Shown: positions 42,385-51,600 of the stretch, piece after piece
How the letters are laid out: each line of letters begins with the position of its first letter
Position numbering within the stretch: position 1 is the first letter of the stretch
Assembly (NCBI GenBank): GCA_035525055.1
Contig: DATLEZ010000133.1
Location: 1 to 64,000 of the forward strand
Reading direction: 5' to 3'
DNA length: 64,000 bases
DNA from: DATEEG01 sp035525055
GTDB taxonomy: Bacteria; Actinomycetota; Acidimicrobiia; Spongiisociales; ZC4RG35
Position numbers and translations under genes: made by a program
Notes under the pieces: generated by a model
The model's input: only the letters and a program-made list of their open reading frames with translations
What the model was told of the DNA's origin: nothing
The model's database searches: none

Positions 42385-43661
42385 ACTTTGGTGCCCTGAT
42401 GTGGATGCTGTTCCTGCTGGTCGCCAACGGATTCTTCGTCGCGGCCGAGTTCGCCTTCACCGCCGCCCGCAAGGAAGTAATCGAGAAGATCGGTACCAGG
42501 CCCGCCAAGGCGGCCCTGGGAGCAATGAGGGAGCTGTCCAATACTTTGGCCGGTGCACAGCTAGGGATCACACTGGCCACCCTGCTGCTCGGTTTCGTAG
42601 CCGAACCTTCGGTGGCACGCCTGCTCGAGACCTTGTTCGGATGGCTGCCGATCCCCTCCTCCGTCCTTCACACGATCGCCCTTGTCATAGCAATCCTGAT
42701 CGTCGTCTTCCTGCACATGGTCATCGGGGAGATGGCCCCGAAGAACATCGCCATCGCCAACCCCGAAAGGCTTGCCCTGTGGCTGGCCATTCCGTGGCGG
42801 ACCTACATGACCGTGTTCCGGCCCCTGGTCTTCGTTCTCAACAGCATTGCCAACCTCATCCTAAGAATCTTCGGGGTCGAACCCCGCGACGAACTCGAGA
42901 CCGTCCACACGGCCGAAGACCTGGCGACAATCATTTCCGCCGGACGCCAGGAGGGCGTGATCGAGGAGTTCGCCAGCAAGCTGTTGGCCGGGGCGATTCT
43001 TTTCTCGGAACGGGCCGCTGCCGAAGTGATGGTCCCTCGCCCCGACATCGTCGCCCTGCCGATGTCGGCCACCTCGGCCGACCTCGAACGAGTGGTCACC
43101 GACGAAGGCTTCTCACGAATACCGATTTTCCACCAGGACATCGACGACATTGTCGGGTTCGTCCACGCCAAAGACCTGCTCTCGATCCCCGACGAGAAGT
43201 ACAACGAGCCGATCGACCCCATCCTGATCCGACCATTGATGGTGGCACCGGAGTCGGCGCCGGTACGACCACTTCTCGCGGAGATGCAGCAAACCGGCCG
43301 CCATCTCGCTCTGATCATCGACGAGCACGGTGGAGCCGCCGGTTTGTTGAGCCTCGAAGACATTGTCGAGGAGCTGGTCGGCGAGATCCGCGACGAATAC
43401 GACGAAGGAGAAGCAACCATACGGCGAATCGGCGAAGCCGCCTGGTACTACGTCCCCGGCTCAGCCCGACCCGATCAGCTCCGCAGCCAGGTCGGCATCA
43501 AGCTCCCCGAAGGAGAGTACGAGACCGTGGGGGGCTTCGTCATGGACCGCCTCGGCCGGATCCCCCGCCGAGGCGATCGACTGGAGTTCGATGGCTGGGT
43601 CATGAGAGTCCGCCGGATGGAAGGTCGCCGCGTGGCCGAGGTGGAACTGTTGAAGCGGTGA
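42381..43661 (+). CDS. CorC/HlyC-family membrane protein with CBS domains (second copy)
   Basis: 426 aa. MNFGALMWMLFLLVANGFFV begins the DUF21 domain (three or four membrane helices to about residue 150), followed by two CBS repeats (AEVMVPRPDIVALP; HLALIIDEHGGAAGLLSLED) and a CorC_HlyC domain. It is a tandem paralogue of the upstream gene; such pairs are common in actinobacteria and may form heterodimers. Proposed roles are ion efflux or membrane integrity. The stop is one base from a large palindrome that ends at the kup stop. Confidence 0.9.
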   Translation: MNFGALMWMLFLLVANGFFVAAEFAFTAARKEVIEKIGTRPAKAALGAMRELSNTLAGAQLGITLATLLLGFVAEPSVARLLETLFGWLPIPSSVLHTIALVIAILIVVFLHMVIGEMAPKNIAIANPERLALWLAIPWRTYMTVFRPLVFVLNSIANLILRIFGVEPRDELETVHTAEDLATIISAGRQEGVIEEFASKLLAGAILFSERAAAEVMVPRPDIVALPMSATSADLERVVTDEGFSRIPIFHQDIDDIVGFVHAKDLLSIPDEKYNEPIDPILIRPLMVAPESAPVRPLLAEMQQTGRHLALIIDEHGGAAGLLSLEDIVEELVGEIRDEYDEGEATIRRIGEAAWYYVPGSARPDQLRSQVGIKLPEGEYETVGGFVMDRLGRIPRRGDRLEFDGWVMRVRRMEGRRVAEVELLKR

Positions 43662-43662
43662 G

Positions 43663-43802
43663 GAGCGTGGTGCGGGGTACGTGGTACGTGCAGATCGCAA
43701 GCGGTTCGAAGTTTGAGGTTTGGGGTCCGAGGTTTTGACCTTCAAAGTTCGAACCTGTGCCTCGATCCTTCCTGAACGTACCACGTACCCCGTACCACGC
43801 TC
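43663..43802. repeat. GTACCAC palindrome filling the corC/kup convergent gap
   Basis: 27-nt arms (43663-43689 and 43776-43802) pair with one mismatch; both are GAGCGTGGTRCGGGGTACGT-type words. A nested GTTCGAA (704-710)/TTCGAAC (748-754) pair with TTTGAGG words lies in the loop. The palindrome starts right after one stop codon and ends right at the other, a bidirectional-terminator position. Confidence 0.9.
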
Positions 43803-45713
43803 TTAGATCTCCACCGGGATGCCGATTTCTATGACTCGGTCTACCGGGAGCTTGAAGTAGTCGGCGGCACTGCGGGCATTGCGGTGCATGAAATTGAACA
43901 GGCGTTCGCGGAATCCGTTGATACCTTCGGCCGGGTTTGAGATCACATGCTCCTTGCCAAGGAAGTAGGTCGTGTGGAGCGGGTCAAAGGCCACCTCGGC
44001 CATCATCTGCCGAAGTTCGGTCGGGACGTCCGGCGCCTCCATGAATCCATAGCGGAGTATCACCTGATAGAAACGGCTCCCGAGGTGTTCTACGTCGTCG
44101 CGGCGAGCCCTCGGCACGCGGGGCATGTCCGACGTGATGACAGCGAGGAAGACCACCGACTCGTGGACCGCGTGGTTGTGGCGCAGGTTGGCCAGGAAAG
44201 CTGGAGGAACGTTGCCCGGATTAGGGAACAGGTAGACAGCGGTTCCCTCGATGCGAGGAACCTGGGTGCGGGCCAGACTGGCGATCATCGCCTTCATCGG
44301 TTGGTGAGCCCGCTTGAGCTTGAACGACAACAGGCGCCTTCCCGTCCGCCAGGTCGTCATCACGTAGAAGACCAGCGCTGCCGCCACCAAAGGAAACCAT
44401 CCGCCATGTGGAATCTTGATGAGGTTGGCAGCAAGGAAGGTGAGGTCGATGACCAGGAACAGCCCGATTAACGCGACCAGCCTGCGGCGACTCCATCGCC
44501 AGTGTTCGGCAGCAAACACACCGATCATCACGCTGGTAATGATCATTGTGGCCGTAACCGCGATGCCGTAGGCGCCGGCCAGGTTGGCCGAATTGCCGAA
44601 ACCCCATACCAGGCCCACACACGCCGCCAGCAGTAACCAGTTGACGAGTGGCAAATAGACCTGACCATGGGACGCCGCCGACGTGTGGCGAACCTCGAGG
44701 CGAGGGGTGAATCCAAGCTGGATCGCCTGATGGGTGAGCGAGAACACTCCCGATATCAATGCCTGCGACGCGATCACGGTGGCGATGGTCGCCAGGCCGA
44801 CTAGCGGATAAATTGCCCACTCCGGAGCCAACAGGAAGAATGGGCTTCTGACCGCCGCGGGATCGGCCAGCAACAGGGCGCCCTGGCCGAAGTAGTTGAG
44901 TAGCAAGGCAGGAAGCACCACTGCGAACCAACCCCGCTTGATCGGGGCTGCTCCGAAGTGGCCCAGGTCCGCATAGAGCGCCTCTCCTCCGGTCACCACC
45001 AGGACCACACCACCTAGGGCAATGAAAGCGCGCGAAGTGAACTCGACGAAGAACCTGACGGCATAGACCGGGTTGACCGCCGCCAGAACCGACGGATGAT
45101 CGATGACGTGGACGATGCCAAGCAGGGCCAGCACAGCAAACCACACGACCATCACCGGTCCGAAGAAACGGCCGACCACCTCGCTCCCGCGTCGTTGAAT
45201 GGAAAAGAGCCCCACCAGGATCGCGATCGCCGTTGGCACGACGAACCTCGAGAGGCCGGGTGCCGCGACCTCCACTCCTTCGACAGCAGACAGCACCGAA
45301 ATCGCTGGCGTGATAGCGCCGTCTCCGTAGAGCAAGGCCGCTCCGAATAGCCCGGCCAGGACCAGGCGGTTGCGTCGGCGTCGAGCTTCCTCGGTGGGCG
45401 TTACCAGAGCGGTGAGAGCGAGGATGCCACCCTCGCCGTGGTTATCCGCCCGCAACACCACCGTGACGTACTTGATCGTGATGATCACGACCAGCGACCA
45501 GAAGATCAGCGAGAGCACACCGAGGATCGATGAACGAGTGACCGGCACCCGGTGAATTTCGGCGAATGTCTCCCGTATCGAATAGAGCGGACTTGTGCCG
45601 ATGTCGCCGTAGACGATGCCGAGGGCTCCGATTGTCAGCGGCAACATTCGCTGGACCGGGCGCCTGTACGAACTCCCGGTCACCTTGGGATCTGGCAGTC
45701 GGGAGTCAGGCAT
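43803..45713 (-). CDS. kup: KUP/HAK-type potassium uptake protein
   Basis: 636 aa from ATG 45713, with GGAAG upstream. The family signature GALGIVYGDIGTSPLYSIRE is near residue 30, followed by about twelve membrane helices and a cytoplasmic C-terminal domain of ~170 residues. Kup imports K+ with H+. Length is normal. A longer frame to 45833 lacks a ribosome-binding site. It diverges from leuB and converges on the second CorC gene. Confidence 0.93.
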   Translation of the reverse strand: MPDSRLPDPKVTGSSYRRPVQRMLPLTIGALGIVYGDIGTSPLYSIRETFAEIHRVPVTRSSILGVLSLIFWSLVVIITIKYVTVVLRADNHGEGGILALTALVTPTEEARRRRNRLVLAGLFGAALLYGDGAITPAISVLSAVEGVEVAAPGLSRFVVPTAIAILVGLFSIQRRGSEVVGRFFGPVMVVWFAVLALLGIVHVIDHPSVLAAVNPVYAVRFFVEFTSRAFIALGGVVLVVTGGEALYADLGHFGAAPIKRGWFAVVLPALLLNYFGQGALLLADPAAVRSPFFLLAPEWAIYPLVGLATIATVIASQALISGVFSLTHQAIQLGFTPRLEVRHTSAASHGQVYLPLVNWLLLAACVGLVWGFGNSANLAGAYGIAVTATMIITSVMIGVFAAEHWRWSRRRLVALIGLFLVIDLTFLAANLIKIPHGGWFPLVAAALVFYVMTTWRTGRRLLSFKLKRAHQPMKAMIASLARTQVPRIEGTAVYLFPNPGNVPPAFLANLRHNHAVHESVVFLAVITSDMPRVPRARRDDVEHLGSRFYQVILRYGFMEAPDVPTELRQMMAEVAFDPLHTTYFLGKEHVISNPAEGINGFRERLFNFMHRNARSAADYFKLPVDRVIEIGIPVEI

Positions 45714-45826
45714 CTTGCTTCCGTAAGAACCGTGAAGGTTGTCGGAGGACGGTACCCGACGCGGGCGTCCTACCTGGGAGGACTGACCGTCCGGGGAGTC
45801 GGACGGGGTTCGTACACTCCCCGGCC

Positions 45827-46882
45827 ATGACATATCGATTGGCCGTCATTGGCGGCGACGGAGTTGGCCCCGAGGTCACTGACCAGGCACTCAAGGCAAT
45901 TCGGGCGGCCGGGGGCCAATTCGGGTTCGAAATCACCACCGAGGACTATGACCTCGGGGGAAGGAGGTTCCTGACCACCGGTGAGGTGCTTCCGGCTTCG
46001 GTCCAGGAAGAACTCAGCAGGCATGACGCCATCCTGCTTGGAGCGGTTGGCACTCCTGACGTACCCCCGGGCGTCCTCGAACGAGGTCTTCTCCTGAAGT
46101 TGCGATTCGACTTCGACCTGTACATCAATTTGCGACCGGTCAGGCTCTATCCCGGTGTCCCGACTCCGATCGCGGGTCTCACCCCGGACCGTTGCGATCT
46201 GGTGGTGATCCGTGAGAACACCGAGGGCCTCTACGTAGGGGCAGGAGGGATTGCCCGCCGCGGAACTCCCCACGAGATCGCGACCCAGGAGTCGATCAAC
46301 ACAAGGTTCGGAGCCGAGCGAGCATGTCGGTTTGCGTTCGAGCAGGCTGTCGGCCGGCGCCGGAAGCTGACCCTTTGCCATAAGACCAACGTCCTCACGT
46401 TTGCTGCGGACCTGTGGCAACGAACCGTTCTCGAGGTCGCAGCCGACTACCCCGGCGTAGCAGTCGACTACGTCCACGTTGACGCGGCCTGCCTCTATCT
46501 GGTCCAGTCCCCCGAACGTTTCGACGTGATCGTGACCGACAACCTGTTCGGCGACATCATCACCGACCTCGGCGCCGCGGTGCAGGGCGGACTGGGGCTG
46601 GCGGCGTCTGGCAACCTCAACCCCGACCGCACCTTTCCCTCCATGTTCGAACCGGTTCACGGCTCAGCTCCCGACATTGCCGGCAAAGGCTGGGCCAATC
46701 CGGTAGCGGCGGTCCTCTCGGCCTCGATGTGCCTCACCCACCTTGGTGAAATCGCTGCTGGCCGGGCGGTTGAGGAGGCGGCGGTCTCGGTCCTCCCGGA
46801 GCTGAAGACGATGGGGGGTCCCGACATGGGCATGTCGACGTCCGAGATCGGCGACCTAATCGCAGCGAGGATCAGCAAGTAG
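45827..46882 (+). CDS. leuB: 3-isopropylmalate dehydrogenase
   Basis: 351 aa. It oxidises and decarboxylates 3-isopropylmalate in leucine synthesis. Arg/Lys/Asp substrate and metal residues are in place: LRPVRLYPGV, IRENTEGLY, 'HKTNVL' and 'DNLFGDIITDLGAAVQGGLG'; GSAPDIAGKG binds NAD. A TACACT hexamer eight bases before the ATG and no Shine-Dalgarno suggest a leaderless mRNA. leuC and leuD are not in the window. Tartrate or isocitrate dehydrogenase relatives are possible but the pathway context favours LeuB. Confidence 0.88.
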   Translation: MTYRLAVIGGDGVGPEVTDQALKAIRAAGGQFGFEITTEDYDLGGRRFLTTGEVLPASVQEELSRHDAILLGAVGTPDVPPGVLERGLLLKLRFDFDLYINLRPVRLYPGVPTPIAGLTPDRCDLVVIRENTEGLYVGAGGIARRGTPHEIATQESINTRFGAERACRFAFEQAVGRRRKLTLCHKTNVLTFAADLWQRTVLEVAADYPGVAVDYVHVDAACLYLVQSPERFDVIVTDNLFGDIITDLGAAVQGGLGLAASGNLNPDRTFPSMFEPVHGSAPDIAGKGWANPVAAVLSASMCLTHLGEIAAGRAVEEAAVSVLPELKTMGGPDMGMSTSEIGDLIAARISK

Positions 46883-46907
46883 CTACGGCGGTGTAGGTTC
46901 GTCGAGG

Positions 46908-47540
46908 ATGTTCGAACGTTTCACCGACAGAGCCCGGCGGGCGGTGGTGCTCGCGCAAGAGGAGGCCCGGCTCCTCAAACACAACTACATCGGCACCGAG
47001 CATGTGTTGCTGGGCTTGATTCACGACCCCGACGAAGTGTTTGCACAAGTGCTGGCGTCGCATGGTCTGAACATAGCGGCGATCCGCAACGCGGTCGTTG
47101 ACATCGTCGGGGAAGGTACCGGATCTCAGACAGATCACATTCCCTTTACGCCCCGGGCCAAAAGGGTGCTCGAACTGTCGCTGCGCGAGTCCCTGCAGTT
47201 GGGACACAACTACATCGGACGCGAGCACATCTTGCTCGGACTCATTCGAGAAGGGGAAGGCATCGGCGCTCAAGTTCTGACCCGGCACGGTGTCAATCTC
47301 GACGAGCTGAGAGCGACCGTTATCAGGGAAGCGGGGTCTAGCCAGGAGGGTGCCGAGACGATCTCAGCCTATCGATGGCCGGAAGGAGTGGGGCGGGCCC
47401 GTGGAATGTGTCGACACTTGCCGGGGCAGCTGTCGGTCGAAGTCCACGAAATCTTGGGAGGCGACCCGAAGTCACCCGTGGCCGTCAGGCTCATCATTTG
47501 CACCGCTTGTGGCACCACAGTCGGTGTGTTGCCAGCCTGA
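46908..47540 (+). CDS. stand-alone Clp N-terminal domain protein
   Basis: 210 aa. Residues 1-150 are the double Clp-N repeat (FERFTDRARRAVVLAQEEAR; NYIGTEHVLLGLIHD; NYIGREHILLGLIREGEG), as in ClpC. There is no AAA ATPase domain. The last ~60 residues form an unrelated domain with Cys in GMCRHLP and a CTAC pair (LIICTACGTTVGVLPA). It could act as an adaptor or competitor for ClpC substrates. It lies 25 nt after leuB. Confidence 0.85.
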   Translation: MFERFTDRARRAVVLAQEEARLLKHNYIGTEHVLLGLIHDPDEVFAQVLASHGLNIAAIRNAVVDIVGEGTGSQTDHIPFTPRAKRVLELSLRESLQLGHNYIGREHILLGLIREGEGIGAQVLTRHGVNLDELRATVIREAGSSQEGAETISAYRWPEGVGRARGMCRHLPGQLSVEVHEILGGDPKSPVAVRLIICTACGTTVGVLPA

Positions 47541-47558
47541 ACCACCCCCCTTCTTTGG

Positions 47559-48482
47559 CTAGGCAGGGATCCGTCGAGCCGCGACCACCTGAGCGATGAC
47601 GTAGTCGGGTGCCGCAAAGACATCCCACGCGGTAAATCTCAGGATCCGATAGCCCTCCTGGATGAGTTCATTCTGGCGCCGACGATCCGAACGGAATGTG
47701 TTGCGGTCGGTGTGGTAGCGCTCTCCGTCGAGTTCGATGATCAGCCGCAGGTCGAGGTAGACAAAGTCCACTCGGGCAACAGTTCGGCCTCCGCGTTTTC
47801 AGATGCGAACCTGCGAAACCGGTAGCTCGACTCCGGTTGCCTGCAAGATCCTGAGGAACTCGTCCTCGAGTTGGCTCTGGGTGATGGCTGCCCAGCCAAG
47901 CCGATCCTCGAGGATCAGAGGCATCACCCCTGCCCCTCTTCGTCAATTGCGGGCAACTCGATGAAGGACGCTCGCCACACTCCTCAAGTCCGTGAGCTCC
48001 CGGCGCTGCGCTTCGTCGAGGGCCGGCGAAGCCATCGCCTGTCCCCACGGGACGCCAACGTCTCCGAGTGTCCGAGCAATCGACGTGATCGGAATACCTG
48101 ATCGATCAACTACGTCTTGCTTCTCGAGATCACTTGACCGGTGAATGATGTGTGGACGATCGGGTCGCCGCCCCTTCATCGACGATGTCACCTCGAGCGT
48201 GCGGGGCCGCCCAATCACTCCCCAGATGTGAGCAGCTGTTGCGTGCGATGCGACGGCTGCGGAGCCCGAAGCGAAGACAGCGGTAACAACTGCACGTTCC
48301 CAGGTCGAGGCACTCCCGGCGACCACATACACCCCTTCGTAGGGTCGCAGCCACTCTCCGGTTCGGGCCCGACGGTCGAGCATCGAAGGGGTCGCGCCGG
48401 CGTCGAGGGCCATCCTCCTCGTGAAGGCACCGTAATGATGCGAGGCAATTGCGGCGATTCGAAGCAGCACTTCTCTGTCCAT
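47559..48482 (-). pseudogene. AbiEi-type / DUF559 protein interrupted by two in-frame TGA codons
   Basis: One continuous minus-strand frame of 308 codons is broken only by TGA at 47943-47945 and 47799-47801. The N-terminal 179 codons encode an AbiEi-like winged-helix antitoxin domain (DREVLLRIAAIASHHYGAF...); after the first TGA the frame resumes with PLILEDRLGWAAITQSQLED and, after the second, RVDFVYLDLRLIIELDGERY, a DUF559 (Vsr-like) nuclease domain. Full-length actinobacterial proteins of this build are about 300 aa. No frameshift is needed, so point decay is the simplest reading; the N-terminal part may still be expressed. Confidence 0.8.
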
Positions 48483-48545
48483 GAGGCTTCTCTACGGGGT
48501 TGGCACGGACACTGCAATGGGTCCGAACGCAAGCCAGTCGGACCG

Positions 48546-48651
48546 TTCTTTGGCGCCACAGCGTCGGTCCTGACCTTCTTTGGCGCCACAGCTTCGCCGG
48601 CGACGCCCACGCGCCAAAGAAGGAGAAAAGCGACGCCCACGGGCCAAAGAA
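48546..48651. repeat. 21-mer palindromic array (TTCTTTGGCGCCACAGC)
   Basis: Two forward copies of TTCTTTGGCGCCACAG(C/T)-TCG at 48546 and 48576 face two inverted copies at 48601 and 48631. Spacing within each pair is exactly 30 nt. The array lies between the decayed DUF559 gene and the tricorn stop. Confidence 0.9.
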
Positions 48652-48668
48652 AGCGAACCGGGACGGAG

Positions 48669-51600
48669 CTAACGCAGTCTTGGGGGCTTTACCGAGGGGC
48701 GGTCGCCGAAGTCGGGAACCAATGGTGGCGAGGTCTCGATGATCGAGATGAGTTCGGCTATTCCACGCTCGAGCTGGGGGTCGTCACCGCGGGCGTAGTC
48801 CTGGGGCCGGTTGATGACTTCGATGTCGGGCACCGTGCCGAAGTTCTCAACTGCGTAACCGACATCGGTGAACCAGTGGCCGAACTCCGGCTGGGTGGTC
48901 ACGGTCCCGTCGACCAGCGACTGTTGGGGCCAAATTCCCACGACTCCTCCCCAGGTGCGGACGCCGATCAGGGGTCCCAGGCCGAGCATCTTGAACGTAT
49001 GGGAAAAGATGTCCCCGTCGGAGCCGGCGTTCTCATTGGTCAGACACACCATCGGCCCGGCCGGCGAATCGTTCGGAACCGCATGCGGCAGCCTCCAGCG
49101 AGTGACCTGGTAGCCGATCCGCCTTCGCACCAGCTTCTCGATCAAGAGCTGGCTGACGTTGCCGCCTCGATTGAAACGAACGTCGATCACCAGACCCGGC
49201 AAGTCGACCGAGGACTTCCAGTATCGGTGAAACTCCGCGAAGCCCGAAGGCCCCATGTCCGGGATGTGGATATACCCGGCCTGTCCCCCGGTCCTCTCGG
49301 CGACTACCGCCCGATTGTTTTCGACCCAGTCCCGATACCGGAGGGCGTACTCGTCCGCCAGCGGGGCGATGGTGACCCGGCGTGCGGCCTTGCGTCCGGA
49401 AGCGACACTGAGGGTTACGGCCTGACCGGCCCGCTCCACCAGCAACGCCTGAGGGGAGACGACTTCCCTGGTCTCCCTTCCATCTACGGCGACGATCCGA
49501 TCACCCACGGCGACGCCAGTCCCGGGCGCGGCCAGCGGTGACGCAGCCTTCTGATCCCAGACGTCGCCCGCAGGGATGGCAGTGATCCGCCACGCACCGC
49601 GATTCCACTCGACGTCGGCCCCCAGATGGCCCTGAGTCCAGACCGGTGGCGGGCGGTAGTCCCCCCCGAGTTCGTAAGCATGCGAGGTGCCCAGCTCCCC
49701 CTGCATCTCCCACAGGAGATCGGAAAACTCGGCCCGACTGGCCACCCGATCGACGAGTTCGAGGTATCGCTCCCGGATCCCGATCCAATCGACCCCGCCC
49801 ATGTCTTCCCACCAGTAGTGGTCTCGTTGCAGGCGCCAGGCCTCTTCGAACATCTGGCGCCACTCGGCGGAGGGGTTGACCTCGACCCGAATACGGGTGA
49901 GGTCGACAAGCCCGGTTTCCCGGCCCGGCTTGTCGTTAGGGTTCTTGTCGTCCTTCCAACCCACCGGGACTACTCGCAACGCGGCCTTGGTTCTGATTGC
50001 CAGCACCTTGCCGTCGGCCGAAAGGGTGAACCCGGACACGCCGTCGGCTACGACCTCGACCTTGTCGGTGGCAAAGTCCCAACTTTCGAGACGTCCCATC
50101 GGGCCGTCCGACTCCTTCACCCCGAGGATTCCGACGACCGGCTGGGATTGGATGTATGTGCGCCCTTTCCCTGCCCTGATCCTGGAGTAGGCCGCGGGCG
50201 GCACCGGAAACGCCTGGACCCGCTCGGCGATGCCTTCGAGGTCGATCTCGGTCGTGACGGACACGGGCTCACCACTGGCAGGCGTGCCCGCAGCAGGAGC
50301 ACCCGGGGTGTCGGGCGGCGCCGGCGGACCGGGGGGGCCCGGAGGTCGGGGATCACGGGCCATCACCGAAAACGGCGACCGGGCATCGGCTTTGAGCGGG
50401 ATCAACATCGCAAGGGCCGCTCGCGGAAAGCCGTAGTCGTGAAAGTGGAGATCGGGCACAGGATCAAAGACCCGGGCCGAGAGAAAAGCCAGATAACGGC
50501 CCTCGGGATCGAAGCTGGGAGCCCAGTCGTCGAAGTCGGGCCGGCCGATTTGATGGGTATCGCCCGTACGAGTGTCGTGGAGGAAGAGGTTGGTGGTGGT
50601 GCGACTCACCGCCGCGGCGAAGGCCAGCCAGTTCCCGTCGGGCGACCAGGCGGTGCCAGCGATCCACGAGTAAGTGCTTCGGTGAATCTGCTCGACGGTT
50701 CCCCGACCGACATCCAACAGCAGAACCTCATGGCGATGGTTGGTGACCGCCACCAGGTCCCCTCCGCCCGGTGCCGGGTCGATGGTCCGGACTCTCCCGA
50801 GGTCCCCCTGGATGACCTTCTCTCTCTGACGCCGGACCACCTCTCCCCCGTCGGCCCGGCGCAAGGCAATCGCCTCCTCACCGGTCTCGTCGGTCACGGT
50901 CACGATCCGCTGCCCGTCGCTCAGCCACGAGGTCAGACGCTGGCGGGCGGACGACACCGGTCCGTGTCGCGCGGGCGCACCCTCCCACAGGGCCATCGTG
51001 TAGGCGCCACCACGGGCGGTGACCGCCAGCGAATGGCCTTGAGGATGAAGATCGATCGATTCGACGAATCGACCAGGCGAGTGGAACCGACGCTGGCGCT
51101 GGGGACGCGATGAGGGCAGCGAAACGGTCAATCTCGTGGTGGCCTCGGCGCGGGGATCGAACAGCCAGAGGTCGGCCCCGCAGTGGTAGATGGCCCGGCG
51201 TCCATCGGTCGATGCGAAACGGGCGTAGAAATCGCGGTGCCGGGTGTGTCGAGTGAGAGCCGTGCCGGCCGAGGTCACCGAGTAGATGTTGCCGACACCT
51301 TCGTGATCGGACAGGAAGTAGACCCTGGCCCCGATCCACATCGGGTCAGCCAGGTTCCCCGCCAACCGGACCAGCTCGACGAATTCTCCGTCACCTGCTC
51401 GATCGATCCAGAGGGATCCGGTTCGTCCGCCCCGGTAACGCTTCCAGCGGGCAGGATCGAAGGAGTTGCGGCCGATCACCACACCGGGCCCGTTTCGCTG
51501 GAAAGACACGGACCGTGACGGTCCCCAGCCCAGAGACTGAGGTCCTGGCCCGTCCACCGGGACCTCCCATAAATGACCCCAACCCTCGAAGGGTTGCCTG

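Noticed and set aside
42122..43738. 538-codon open frame overlapping both CorC-type genes
   Set aside because: It runs through the two genes in another frame, has Arg/Pro/Gly-rich composition typical of GC-rich shadow frames, and no recognisable domain.
45566..45826. N-terminal extension of leuB
   Set aside because: It overlaps the kup start region on the other strand; LeuB homology and a -10-like hexamer point to ATG 45827.
47799..47945. TGA recoding (selenocysteine or TGA-Trp)
   Set aside because: No SECIS-like hairpin was recognised after either TGA, other genes use TGA as stop, and neither site corresponds to a conserved Cys or Trp in the family as I know it.
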